This document shows positions 16,015-24,642 of a DNA stretch of 37,557 nt, piece after piece. Position 1 is the stretch's first letter; each line of letters starts with the position of its first letter. The stretch is from Collinsella aerofaciens (GTDB lineage: Bacteria > Actinomycetota > Coriobacteriia > Coriobacteriales > Coriobacteriaceae). The notes beneath the pieces were generated by a model. It saw nothing but the letters and a program-made list of their open reading frames with translations, did no database searches and was not told the DNA's origin. Both the position numbers and the translations under genes were made by a program. The stretch is taken from positions 1 through 37,557 of the forward strand of contig CAJMHW010000020.1 in assembly GCA_905213325.1 (NCBI GenBank). The letters are read 5' to 3'.

Positions 16015-17376
16015 ATGTCAGACCCAACGTTTATGGCTGATCCCACCAGGCTGGTCATCGCGGCCATCGTGGGCATCGCGCTGCTGCTTGCGCTCATCAT
16101 CAAGTTCAAGCTGCACCCCGTGCTGTCGATGATGGTCTCGGCGCTCGTGATCGGTATCGGTGCCGGCATGCCGCTCGACATGGTGGCAGACACCGTCACC
16201 AAGGGCGTGGGCACCACGCTGCAAAACATTGCCCTGCTCATTGGCCTGGGATCGATGTTTGGCCAGATTTTGGAGGAAAGCGGCGGCGCCAAGAAGATCG
16301 CCCAGACCTTCATTGACACCTTCGGCCAGGGCCACTCCAGCTGGGCGCTGGGCATCACCGGCTTGGTCATCGGCACCACGGTGTTCTTTGAGGCCGGCGT
16401 GGTCGTTTTGATCCCGCTTGCCTTTAGTGTGGCGTCGCAGACCAAGAAGTCGACCCTCTACTACGGCATCGCCCTGCTCGCGGGACTGGCGGCTGGCTAT
16501 GCGTTCGTGCCGCCTTCGGCCGGTTCGGTCCTGGTTGCCGGCACGCTCGGTGTCGACCTGGGCACCATGATTCTCGTCGGTATCCCCACCGCCCTCATTG
16601 CCATGGCGATTGCCGGCGTCATCTGGGGCCGCAACGTGGGCGGTCGCATTTTTACCGATGTTCCGGAGCACTTTACCTCTGCCGAGGGTGCGAGCGACGA
16701 AAAGGAGCTTCCCTCCTTTGGCATGGTGCTTGCCATCGTGCTCACGCCGCTTTGTCTGATTTTGCTGGGCACGTTGTCCTCTTATATCCCCATGCCCGCC
16801 GAGCTCGCCTCGATTCTCGCCTTCTTGGGCAAGCCGTTCGTCGCTTTGACGCTCGCCACGCTCGTCGCGATGTATCTGCTGGGCGCGCGCCGCGGCTACT
16901 CCGGCGCCGAGCTCAAGGCCTTGCTCGACCGCTCTCTTAAGCCCGTCGGCATGATCTTGCTGGTTATCGCCTGCGGCGGCGTTATTCGCTGGATGCTGCA
17001 GGACTGCGGTCTGGGCCAGGTTATCGGCCCTGTGCTCGAGAACTGCCCGCTGCCCCTCGTGGTTGTCGGCTTCCTCATCGCTGCACTCGTCCGTGCCTCG
17101 GTCGGTAGCTCTATTGTTTCGATGACCATGGCATCGGGCATTATGGCCGCTATGCCTGCGGTCGCCGGCGCTTCGGTGCTCATGCGTGCCGCCATCTGTC
17201 TTGCCATCTGCGGCGGCGCCACGGCACTCTCGCACGTCAACGATGCCGGTTTTTGGATGTGCTCCTCGTTCCTGGAGATTGACGAGAAGACCACCCTCAA
17301 GTCCTGGACCGTTATGGAGACGCTCATCGGCCTTTCGGGTCTTGCCTGCGCCCTGGTGATTTCGTTCTTCGCCTAG
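16015..17376 (+). CDS. GntP-family sugar-acid:H+ symporter
   Basis: This 453-residue membrane protein has about 12-14 hydrophobic segments, the usual length for the gluconate permease family. Family signatures include GVGTTLQNIALLIGLGSMFGQILEESGGAKKIA near residue 63, FVPPSAGS near 165 and the C-terminal GGATALSHVNDAGFW near 405. The ATG follows TTGGAGGAAAG. It is followed by a YjhG-type dehydratase after about 110 bp. The permease-dehydratase pairing resembles E. coli yjhF-yjhG, which suggests uptake of an aldonic acid such as gluconate, galactonate or xylonate. Confidence 0.9.
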   Translation: MSDPTFMADPTRLVIAAIVGIALLLALIIKFKLHPVLSMMVSALVIGIGAGMPLDMVADTVTKGVGTTLQNIALLIGLGSMFGQILEESGGAKKIAQTFIDTFGQGHSSWALGITGLVIGTTVFFEAGVVVLIPLAFSVASQTKKSTLYYGIALLAGLAAGYAFVPPSAGSVLVAGTLGVDLGTMILVGIPTALIAMAIAGVIWGRNVGGRIFTDVPEHFTSAEGASDEKELPSFGMVLAIVLTPLCLILLGTLSSYIPMPAELASILAFLGKPFVALTLATLVAMYLLGARRGYSGAELKALLDRSLKPVGMILLVIACGGVIRWMLQDCGLGQVIGPVLENCPLPLVVVGFLIAALVRASVGSSIVSMTMASGIMAAMPAVAGASVLMRAAICLAICGGATALSHVNDAGFWMCSSFLEIDEKTTLKSWTVMETLIGLSGLACALVISFFA

Positions 17377-17484
17377 TTCGCGTAGCTAAGCATCTTTCGC
17401 CGAGTGCATCGCCCGGTACCCATTTACACCTGATTCATTAACCAACGATTGGTACAACCGTTCAAACCAAAAGAGGAGAACATC

Positions 17485-19263
17485 ATGGACGAGAAGACCA
17501 AAGCACAGATTCAGCAGGAGGCCGCCGACCTGGTTGCCAAGCTGCAGCCGCGTTCCGGCAAGTTCCGCACCATCAGCCCCGAGATGGACCCGCTGCGCCT
17601 GGGCTCTGGCTGGACGATCGAGGACCTGGACAAGCCGCAGGTCATTATCGAGTCGACGTTCGGCGACTCGCACCCGGGTTCTGCGGGCCTGTTTGAGCTG
17701 GTCGAGGAGGTCCGTGCTGGCGTTGCCGATGCTGGCGGCCACGGCGCCCGTTACTTCTGCACCGATATCTGCGACGGCGAGGCCCAGGGCCACGACGGCA
17801 TTAACTACTCGCTGCCCAGCCGCGACATGATCGCCAACATGATCGAGATTCATGCCAAGGCCACCCCGTTCGACGCCGGCGTCTTTGTCGCTAGCTGCGA
17901 TAAAGGCCTGCCTGCGAACCTCATGGCCATGGGCCGCATCAACATCCCCTCCATCGTCGTTACCGGCGGTGTCATGGATGCAGGCCCCGATCTGTTGACC
18001 CTGGAGCAGCTCGGCGCCATCTCGGCCCGCTATGAGCGCGGCGAGATTTCCCGCGAGGAGCTTGAGTTTGCCAAGCACAACGCATGCCCCAGCTGCGGCG
18101 CCTGCTCCTTTATGGGTACCGCCTCGACCATGCAGGTCACGGCCGAGGCCCTGGGCCTTATGCTCCCCGGCACGGCTCTGCTGCCCGCCACCAGCTCCGA
18201 CCTGCGCGAGTTCGCCCGCGAGGCCGGCCGTCAGTCCGTGTGGCTCTCCGAGCACAACCTGTGTCCGCGTGACATCGTGACCAAGGAATCCTTCGAGAAC
18301 CTCATCATGGTCCACGGCGCCATCTCTGGTTCCACCAACTCTCTGCTGCACATCCCCGCAATCGCCCGTGAGTTTGGCATCGAGATGTCCGCCGACGACT
18401 TCGATCGTCTGCACCGTGGCGCCCACTACCTGCTCAACGTTCGTCCCGCAGGCGAGTGGCCGGCGCAGTTCTTCTATTATGCGGGCGGCGTGCCGCGCAT
18501 CATGGAGGAGATCAAGTCGATGCTCCACCTCGATGTTATGACCGTCACCGGCAAGACTCTCGGCGAGAACCTCGAGGATCTCAAGAACAACGGCTACTAC
18601 GAGAAGTGCGGTCGTTACCTTGAGAAATGGAATCTCAAGCGCGAGGACATCATCCGTCCGTTTGACCAGGCCTTCGGCACCGACGGTTCCATCGCCATCC
18701 TCCACGGCAACCTTGCTCCAGAGGGCGCGGTCGTCAAGCACACCGTCGTTCCGCGCGAGATGTTCCAGGCCACGCTTAAGGCCCGCCCGTTCGATTGTGA
18801 GGAGGACGCTATCCATGCCGTCCTGACGCACGAGATCAAGCCCGGTGACGCCGTCATCATTCGCTATGAGGGCCCCAAGGGCTCCGGCATGCCCGAGATG
18901 TTCTACACCACCGAGGCTATCGCCAGCGATCCCGAGCTGGGTGCGAGCATTGCCCTGATCACCGATGGCCGCTTCTCCGGCGCCTCCAAGGGCCCGGCTA
19001 TCGGTCACGTTTCGCCCGAGGCTGCCGTGGGCGGCCCGATTGCCCTGATCGAGGAGGGCGACCTGATCCAGATCAATATTCCCGAGCGCTCGCTGTCCAT
19101 CGTTGGCATCGCCGGCAAGGAGATGGAGCCGGCCGAGGTCGACGCCGTCCTGGCCGAGCGTCGCGCCGCCTGGAAGCCCAAGGCTAATCGCTATACCTCC
19201 GGCACGCTCAAGTTCTTTACCGAGCATGCAGTTTCCGCCATTCAGGGTGGCTACATGGGGTAG
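17485..19263 (+). CDS. IlvD/Edd-family sugar-acid dehydratase (YjhG/YagF-like)
   Basis: This 592-residue Fe-S dehydratase converts an aldonic acid to its 2-keto-3-deoxy derivative. By eye it matches YjhG/YagF (xylonate dehydratase) better than IlvD. It has CDGEAQGHDG near residue 95, VASCDKGLP near 140, CPSCGACSFMGTAST near 205, GSTNSLLHIPAIA near 285, DVMTVTGKTLGENL, GNLAPEGAVVK and GSGMPEMF. The first Cys is in DICDG rather than in the TPC position of IlvD, as in YjhG. The start follows AAGAGGAGAA. The product may be KDG, which the kinase and aldolase in this window could process; a xylonate-type substrate would need an aldolase not seen here. Confidence 0.8.
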   Translation: MDEKTKAQIQQEAADLVAKLQPRSGKFRTISPEMDPLRLGSGWTIEDLDKPQVIIESTFGDSHPGSAGLFELVEEVRAGVADAGGHGARYFCTDICDGEAQGHDGINYSLPSRDMIANMIEIHAKATPFDAGVFVASCDKGLPANLMAMGRINIPSIVVTGGVMDAGPDLLTLEQLGAISARYERGEISREELEFAKHNACPSCGACSFMGTASTMQVTAEALGLMLPGTALLPATSSDLREFAREAGRQSVWLSEHNLCPRDIVTKESFENLIMVHGAISGSTNSLLHIPAIAREFGIEMSADDFDRLHRGAHYLLNVRPAGEWPAQFFYYAGGVPRIMEEIKSMLHLDVMTVTGKTLGENLEDLKNNGYYEKCGRYLEKWNLKREDIIRPFDQAFGTDGSIAILHGNLAPEGAVVKHTVVPREMFQATLKARPFDCEEDAIHAVLTHEIKPGDAVIIRYEGPKGSGMPEMFYTTEAIASDPELGASIALITDGRFSGASKGPAIGHVSPEAAVGGPIALIEEGDLIQINIPERSLSIVGIAGKEMEPAEVDAVLAERRAAWKPKANRYTSGTLKFFTEHAVSAIQGGYMG

Positions 19264-19389
19264 CGCCCATGCGCATCAAATATCTCCTCTCATAGATGCG
19301 CGGTACAAAGAGCCCCGAGCCACGTCACCGGGGCGCGTTGTTCAGCGCCGCCGGGGCGCTCCACTCAAACGACAAGAGACGTCTTACGC

Positions 19390-19431
19390 AAGCGCCCGCG
19401 TCCGTGGATAAAACCACGGGCGTGGGCGCTT
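19390..19431. terminator. GC-rich hairpin between the dehydratase and arsC remnant
   Basis: AAGCGCCCGCGTCCGTGG is nearly complementary to CCACGGGCGTGGGCGCTT with a 6-nt loop. There is only a weak T tract on either side (CACTTTATT on plus). It probably ends transcription from one or both sides. Confidence 0.5.
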
Positions 19432-19450
19432 CACTTTATTCCCAGCCGCT

Positions 19451-19696
19451 TTATTCCCAGCCCTTCCACACGTCAGGCTCGTAGCCAACGGTTGCCTGGC
19501 GGCCGTTGCGAACGATGGGCTCACGAAGAATCTGCTGGTTATCGAGCACCTTTTCGAACTTCTGGTCGGCAGCAAGATACTGTACGAGCGCAACCGTGTC
19601 GGCATCTTTCGCCTTTGGATCGATCACAGCGTCGATCCCGCCGACGGCGCGCGCCACGCTTTCGAGCTCGCCTTCGCTCAATTCTCGTCCGTCCAT
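19451..19696 (-). pseudogene. ArsC/Spx-like reductase, 3' remnant
   Basis: The last about 80 codons encode the C-terminal half of an ArsC/Spx-family thioredoxin-fold protein, ending with IVRNGRQATVGYEPDVWKGW, which contains the family's PIVRNG...VGY..E.W signature. The upstream reading frame continues to 19825, but the sequence there (many Arg/Ser/Pro) has no resemblance, and the N-terminal CxxC/active-site Cys region is absent. It therefore looks like a gene whose 5' part was replaced when the accessory segment to the right arrived. A short duplication of TTATTCCCAGCC (19438 and 19451) sits at its stop codon. An active full-length product is unlikely. Confidence 0.7.
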
Positions 19697-20182
19697 GATA
19701 CGACAAGGGAGCCGAGCAAAAACAGAGCAGGCGGAGATGGAGGAGGACGGCGACCGACCGTCGGCAAGAGTCGGCCGGATCGGACTGGCGCCCAGCGCGC
19801 GCCGGCGACACGCTCGCAGCTGCACACATAGCCGATGTACAAGCTCGCCGCGGCGTTCCCTCGCCCCGCGGTGTGGCGATAGAGAAGCACGCCACCCGTC
19901 AACGATGGCGCCTCGGTGAAGAAAATCAACGTCTGGGTTACATCCCTTGAAAGGGGCGAAGACGGCTGCTAGAATGCCTCCCCGCTATGAAGGATTTGAC
20001 CAAAGCATACATCGCAATTCGGCGGCCCCTGGTATACGGGGCCTCTCCTGTTGTTCCCCAAGTGCGCTCTGAGCAGCCGCTTTCTTCCTGTCGTATCTGA
20101 TGCACGCATAGCACGTGCATGTTATTTCGCCCGTGGGCCGGCGCGCCTTCGGCGAAGAATCGAATAGATACGAAGGAAGCTT
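19697..20182. other. Non-coding stretch before the efflux pump gene
   Basis: I see no convincing gene here. Small frames exist on both strands but have poor composition and no recognisable motifs. A small GGCCCC/GGGGCC hairpin at 20024-20043 and an ACGTGC-containing near-palindrome around 20101-20119 lie before the DHA2 pump and may belong to its promoter or to a terminator. Confidence 0.5.
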
Positions 20183-21622
20183 ATGTCTGATAATTGTACG
20201 GTCGCGCCCGCCAATGGGCGCATTACCGGTACCCAGATCAGCATCGTCGCGGTCGTCGTCCTGGGTGCCTTCTTGGCGCTACTGAACCAAACGGTGATGT
20301 CGCCTGCGCTGCCGGTCATCATGTCCGATTTCGCCATCGATGCCTCGACTGCCCAGTGGATCATGTCCATATACCCGCTGGTGAGCGGCATCATGGTCCC
20401 CGTTTCGGCGTTCCTTATCGACAAGTTCAGCACCCGCGCGCTATTCTTCGGGGCGACGCTGGTGTTCGCGCTGGGCACGCTGCTGTGCGCCGCAGCCCCT
20501 GATTTCCTGTTCCTCATCATCGGTCGCGTGTTGCAAGCGGCGGGCTCAGGCGTGCTCATGCCGCTTGTCTCGGTGGTTCCCATGCTGGTGTTCCCCGTCG
20601 AGAAACGAGGAACGGCTATGGGCATGGCGGGCATCGTCATGTCGGCGGGTCCCGCGGTCGGCCCCGTCGTAGGCGGTGCGGTGATCGACACGTACGGCTG
20701 GCGCACCATGATCGGCGCCATCGTCCCCCTCGCAATTCTCGTGCTGGTGCTGGGCGTGTTCATGCTGAAAAACGTGGGCGAGCTGAAGAACCCCAAGCTC
20801 GACCTGCCCTCGGTCGTCCTCTCCACCATCGCCTTCGGCGGACTTCTCTACGGGTTCTCGAGCGCCTCGTCGATGGGTTGGGGCAACCCCGTGGTGCTCG
20901 GCTCGATCGTCGCGGGTGTCGTGTGCTTGGTGCTGTTCGTCGTACGCCAGGGCAAAATCGAGGACCCGCTGCTTCAACTGGGCACGCTCAAGACGCGCGA
21001 GTTCCGCGTGGCCGCCATCATCGTCACGCTCATCAACGCCGCATGCCTGGTCACCAACACGCTGTTGCCGTTGCTGCTGCAAACCTCGCTTGGCGCTTCG
21101 GCCTTCGAAACCGGCATGGCCATGCTTCCCGCCGCGGCGGTGGGCATCATCATCAGCCCTATCTCCGGCGTGGTGTTCGACAAGTTCGGTCCGCGTGCCA
21201 TCTCGATCGTCGGCCTGGCCCTCATGACCGGCGCCCTGTTCCTGCTCTCGCTTTCGACGGTAAACACGCCCATCTTGGTGGTTGCGCTGTTCTGCATGCT
21301 GCAGTCCGCCGGCCAGTCGCTCGCGAACATGCCGGTGAACACATGGGGTGTCAATGCCTTGAAAAATGACATGATCGCCCACGGCAACGCCATCGCGAAC
21401 ACCGGCCGCCAGGTCGCCGGCGGTTTGTGCACGGCGCTCATCATCACGGTCATGACAAGCGTCACCGCGTCGGCCGGCGTCGATGCGAGCATCCAAGTAG
21501 CCACCGCCGTGGGCGCGGGCGTCGCTTACAAGGTGTGCGCGGCAATCGGCCTCGTTTCCCTTATCTGCGCCATATTCAGCGTGCGCACCAAGAAAACCGC
21601 ACCGAAAACGAAGGAGGCATAA
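20183..21622 (+). CDS. DHA2-family (14-TMS) MFS drug efflux transporter
   Basis: This 479-residue membrane protein is of the EmrB/QacA type. LNQTVMSPALPVI (motif D1) follows the first helix. IDKFSTRALFFGATLVFALGT (motif A region) and GPAVGPVVGGAVIDTYGWR (motif C, typical of drug:H+ antiporters) are clear near residues 155-175. About 14 hydrophobic segments are expected, and the C-terminus is basic. The ATG follows GAAGGAAG. The gene is followed after 3 bp by a CBS-domain gene, which suggests an operon. The substrate is unknown; family members export antimicrobials, bile salts or dyes. Confidence 0.88.
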   Translation: MSDNCTVAPANGRITGTQISIVAVVVLGAFLALLNQTVMSPALPVIMSDFAIDASTAQWIMSIYPLVSGIMVPVSAFLIDKFSTRALFFGATLVFALGTLLCAAAPDFLFLIIGRVLQAAGSGVLMPLVSVVPMLVFPVEKRGTAMGMAGIVMSAGPAVGPVVGGAVIDTYGWRTMIGAIVPLAILVLVLGVFMLKNVGELKNPKLDLPSVVLSTIAFGGLLYGFSSASSMGWGNPVVLGSIVAGVVCLVLFVVRQGKIEDPLLQLGTLKTREFRVAAIIVTLINAACLVTNTLLPLLLQTSLGASAFETGMAMLPAAAVGIIISPISGVVFDKFGPRAISIVGLALMTGALFLLSLSTVNTPILVVALFCMLQSAGQSLANMPVNTWGVNALKNDMIAHGNAIANTGRQVAGGLCTALIITVMTSVTASAGVDASIQVATAVGAGVAYKVCAAIGLVSLICAIFSVRTKKTAPKTKEA

Positions 21623-21625
21623 GCG

Positions 21626-22132
21626 ATGTCCGAGATTCTGTCCGAGCGCATCCCGCTCGAGCTCGAGGGGACGCCCGTTTCGAGCATCATGATTGAAGAG
21701 CCGTTCACCTGCACGCAGGATTGCACGATTTCCGACGTGGTGCGCATGCTCGCCGAAAACGAGGTGAGCAGCATGCCCGTAATCGATGAGCGCAACCAGG
21801 TGGTCGGGTTCATCTCCGACGGCGATGTCATGGGAGCCATCGCGCAGCATCGCGCTCACACCATCTTCACGGGCGGCGACGCGTCCATGCTGTACTTCGA
21901 CGATCAGAGCCTTGAGCAGCGCATCGAAGACCTGAAGGATCGCTGCGTCATGGATTTCGCGACGCGCCAGGTAGTGTGTGCCCGTCCCGAGCAGAGCATC
22001 GCCCGCGTCGCCGCGCTGCTGGCGAAGAAGAAGTTCAAGAAGCTTCCTGTGGTTGATGACGAGGGCAAACTCGTGGGGGTCATCCGCCGCTCCGCCATCA
22101 CCAAATACATCTTCGGCATCCTTTTCCAATAG
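21626..22132 (+). CDS. Twin CBS-domain protein
   Basis: This 168-residue soluble protein consists of two CBS motifs: residues about 15-75 (TISDVVRMLAENEVSSMPVIDE, VVGFISDGDV) and about 105-165 (SIARVAALLAKKKFKKLPVVDD, LVGVIRRSAI). CBS pairs bind adenine nucleotides and act as sensors. AAGGAGG upstream and the 3-bp gap to the efflux gene point to co-expression. It may regulate the pump or simply be cargo; no catalytic domain is attached. Confidence 0.85.
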   Translation: MSEILSERIPLELEGTPVSSIMIEEPFTCTQDCTISDVVRMLAENEVSSMPVIDERNQVVGFISDGDVMGAIAQHRAHTIFTGGDASMLYFDDQSLEQRIEDLKDRCVMDFATRQVVCARPEQSIARVAALLAKKKFKKLPVVDDEGKLVGVIRRSAITKYIFGILFQ

Positions 22133-22306
22133 GGGCAGGTCGCACTTGAGGCGAACATCTCGAGGCATCGAGCCAGCAACTGGACCAGACAACCTTGACA
22201 CGCACGCGCTTTCCCTCGATGCTTCGGTAAGAGGAGCTGCGAAAATCGCAGCACGGGTGATCGGCGCCGCGCCCCCGAAGGCAAAAGCGAACACGGGAGC
22301 GATACG

Positions 22307-22615
22307 ATGGGAAAAGTCCTGGACGAAGATTTGGTTTATGAGATTCTCTCCGTCGTGGCAGAGATTCCGGCGGGATGCGTCGCCTCGTACGGTCAGATAG
22401 CGCGCCTCATCGGCAGGGAGAAAAACTCTCGCCTGGTCGGAGCGGTGCTGAGCGAGGCGGATCGCTACGGCGATTATCCCTGCCACCGCGTCGTCAACCA
22501 CGCGGGACGCCTCGCGCCAAACTTCCCCGACCAGCGAGCACTACTGACGGAGGAAGGAGTCGCCTTCCGAGACAACGGCTGCGTCGACATGAAAAAGCAC
22601 CAGTGGAACGAGTAG
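22307..22615 (+). CDS. MGMT-family DNA-binding-domain protein (Ogt/ATL-like)
   Basis: This 102-residue protein has only the C-terminal winged-helix domain of O6-alkylguanine-DNA alkyltransferases. It shows IPAGCVASYGQIARLIG (helix-turn-helix and Arg/Tyr flipping region) and YPCHRVVNHAGRL, the PCHR active site with its Cys retained. Alkyltransferase-like proteins of this size usually have Trp in place of that Cys, so this copy may still accept alkyl groups. It starts after GGGAGCG. It stands alone, about 170 bp after the CBS gene. Confidence 0.8.
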   Translation: MGKVLDEDLVYEILSVVAEIPAGCVASYGQIARLIGREKNSRLVGAVLSEADRYGDYPCHRVVNHAGRLAPNFPDQRALLTEEGVAFRDNGCVDMKKHQWNE

Positions 22616-22832
22616 CCAGGCAGCGTAGCGTCGAAAGGAGCGACGCCACGGGGAACGACCTGCGCCCCGCCGCCGGACAACCTATGGCAAAGTGACACGT
22701 CCCACAAAGAGCGGCGCACCAGTACGAGACACGACCGCGACGTAAAAAGACCCTATGATACTCGTAAGCATCTATCTGATTGCCCGCCTCGAGGTACCCA
22801 AAGAACGAGAGATGCCGAAACCCCTAGACAAA

Positions 22833-22866
22833 GAAAAAGGTCGGGAGCTTTTATGCTTCCGACCTG
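22833..22866 (-). terminator. Terminator behind the tRNA 3' half
   Basis: AGGTCGGGAGC pairs with GCTTCCGACCT around a short loop with one mismatch. Read on the minus strand, TTTTTCTTT follows. It sits 9 nt beyond the CCA end of the tRNA fragment, where a tRNA gene's own terminator would be. Confidence 0.85.
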
Positions 22867-22874
22867 AAGTTTCA

Positions 22875-22927
22875 TGGTCGCGGGGGGCGGATTTGAACCA
22901 GCGACCTTCGGGTTATGAGGTCGCTAC
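22875..22927 (-). other. tRNA-Met(CAT) 3' half: probable integration attachment site
   Basis: On the minus strand the sequence runs from the anticodon loop CTCATAA through the 3' anticodon stem CCCGA, the variable loop, the T arm (GGTTCAAATCC) and the acceptor strand to CCA. The 5' half is absent: the bases before CTCATAA do not pair with CCCGA. Tyrosine integrases commonly recombine in the anticodon loop, and an integrase remnant lies about 270 bp away, so this is read as an att site left by an integrative element. The flanking stretch (22616-23200) has no other gene that I can support. Confidence 0.82.
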
Positions 22928-23200
22928 GACGTTGTTTCATTCAGACATTTCGACCCAAATTGAAGTCAATATAACTCCAGGTCATTTGATGTTTTCATAG
23001 ATTTACGAAAGAAAAGTACGCGGAATTATTCGACCCAAATTCGACCCACAACGAGCTTGAAAGCGGTCAGGCGGAGCATTACCCTTGGGGTGTGACCCCA
23101 CGCAGGGCCCTCCACCAAGGGTAATGCCCACCCGCCCCAGCCCTTTGCGCCATTCCGCGCAACCGAGCGCGATTCTCAGGCACTTCAGGCAAGGAACACG

Positions 23201-24081
23201 ATGAACGACCGACCTCTCGTCATAGGCAAAGGAACGAAGCAACGCCGCGACAAATACACGTGGCGCTACCGTCACAGCCTCGGCAAGGATCCGGTCACGG
23301 GCAAATACCGCTATTCGCCGTGGCAGACCATACATACCACCAAAAGCCGAGAGGTCGACGCCGCACTCGAAGCTTACAAGGCAGAACTCAACAGCGGCAC
23401 CTACGTCCAAAAATCGAGGGACACCGTCGGCTCGTACGCAAAAAAGTTCCACGACAACCGCGAAGGAACCATCACGCCGCTCGCCTACTCGACATCCTAC
23501 TCAATCGAGAACCGGACGCGCACATCACATGCGTGATGCTCATGCTCGACACCGACATGAGAAGGGCAGAAGCCCTCGGGATGACGTGGTCCGATGTCTC
23601 CGTCGAGAACAGAAGCATCCTCATTGAGCAGCAGTTCGCGGCCGATCGAAGCGTTCGCTCGCCCAAAAGCAAGAAAAGCGTGCGGAGGATCTCGATAAGC
23701 GAGACGCTGACGTCGTATCTCGAATTCTGGAAAAAGGAGCAGGCCCGCGAAATGGAAGCCTTCGGCCTGGAACAAGTCAAAGGCACTCCGCTCGTCCACT
23801 CATTCGAACGAACGAAAGACAGGCATCCCCAAGTCAACTTCATGGACCTGAATGGGTTTTCGCGCTGGTTCAGAAACTTCAGCGTCGAGAACGGGTTCGG
23901 CAAGTTCGAAGGCGTTCGAACATACCATTATGTGAAGGAAACTGTCGACGGGGAAACGATTTCGAAGCGTTATGAGCATAAAGAGTGGCTCGAATTGAGG
24001 GATTACCTCAGGAAGCATCCCAAGGTTCGCGAGGCGAGGCATATCAGCACATATGAGAGTGAGCACCTTCCTTACGGATAT
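23201..24081 (+). pseudogene. Tyrosine recombinase (integrase), frameshifted and truncated
   Basis: Frame 1 (from the ATG at 23201 to about 23505) encodes an arm-binding domain (DKYTWRYRHSLGKDPVTGKY, then NREGTITPLAYS). Homology then jumps to another frame at about 23506-23530 with MLDTDMRRAEALGMTWSDV, the box I region containing the catalytic Arg, and SPKSKKSVRRISI with the beta-turn Lys. The core-binding domain that should lie between is missing, so an internal deletion plus frameshift is likely. The C-terminal HxLR, His/Trp and Tyr nucleophile motifs are not found; the reading frame degenerates around GYSGLSSH. The protein cannot be an active recombinase. Confidence 0.85.
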
Positions 24082-24499
24082 TCGGGCCTATCGAGCCACA
24101 CCGCTACTGCCGCTACTGCCCGCTACTGCCCGCCAGCTTCCGAACCAGCGGGCGGTAGCAGCACCCCGAACATCTCGCCGACAGCGCAGAGAGTCGTCGA
24201 CCTGGCGGCCAAGGCCGACATCGAGGACGTGATGCTGTGCGACCTGCCCGGCGTCCTGTCCTTCCTAGGGCTGCCACCTGAGACGGAGATGCCGCCGGGC
24301 AACAAGGGGAAGACGAAGCTCAAGAAGCTCTACAGGAAGGTGGCGCCGAACAAGGCATACCACTCCGGCGAGCGCGCCAAGGATTTGATCTCGCACCTCG
24401 ACATGGCAGAGATCAGGGCATCGGCGCCCGTCCAAGAATTGGGATGCAGTTCAATACGAGCTCGGGGCTCTTTTCGTCTAGATTGGGGACGCATGGCCG
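24082..24499 (+). other. Unassigned remnant reading frame with short tandem repeats
   Basis: The open frame of the integrase remnant continues here. A short repeat (CGCTACTGCC units, about 24110-24132) is followed by about 90 codons (RVVDLAAKADIEDVMLCD onward, to about 24440) with a plausible amino-acid composition but no family that I recognise. It has no start codon or ribosome site of its own. It is probably a fragment of another gene joined during decay of the element. Confidence 0.4.
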
Positions 24500-24624
24500 G
24501 ACGAAAACAATTTGCGTCTGGTAATAAGCGTACGAAAGCGCAATTTACGTCTTAATTCCGTACGCAAATCAAGACGAAAATCGTTTACGTCTGCTTTAAT
24601 CCGTACGAAAACGGTTTTCGTCTT
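24500..24624. repeat. Array of about 20-bp palindromes (ACGAAA...CGTCT)
   Basis: Four imperfect palindromes, for example AGACGAAAATCGTTTACGTC and ACGAAAACGGTTTTCGT, are arranged with ACGAAA starts at 24501, 24532, 24574 and 24605, plus ACGCAAA at 24562. Spacings are close to 30-31 bp except for one 12-bp offset. The array ends 20 bp beyond the stop of the minus-strand ATPase gene. It may be a multi-copy protein-binding site; the last unit could also work as a terminator. Confidence 0.7.
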
Positions 24625-24642
24625 GCAGGGCAGTTGCCGTTT

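Noticed and set aside
17485..19263. Branched-chain dihydroxy-acid dehydratase IlvD
   Set aside because: The IlvD first-cluster Cys (TPC region) is replaced by a HPGS stretch and the sequence follows the YjhG pattern. It also neighbours a GntP permease and not ilv genes.
22875..22950. Intact tRNA-Met gene
   Set aside because: Only the 3' half is present. The bases 5' of the anticodon do not form the anticodon, D or acceptor stems.
22755..23000. 81-codon frame near the tRNA fragment
   Set aside because: It runs through the terminator and the tRNA-Met half on the opposite strand. That RNA-derived sequence explains it better than a protein.
24500..24624. CRISPR-like spacing of about 31 bp in the palindrome array
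   Set aside because: Units are degenerate palindromes of about 20 bp with short AT-rich gaps and irregular spacing. There are no unique spacers of typical length and no cas genes.
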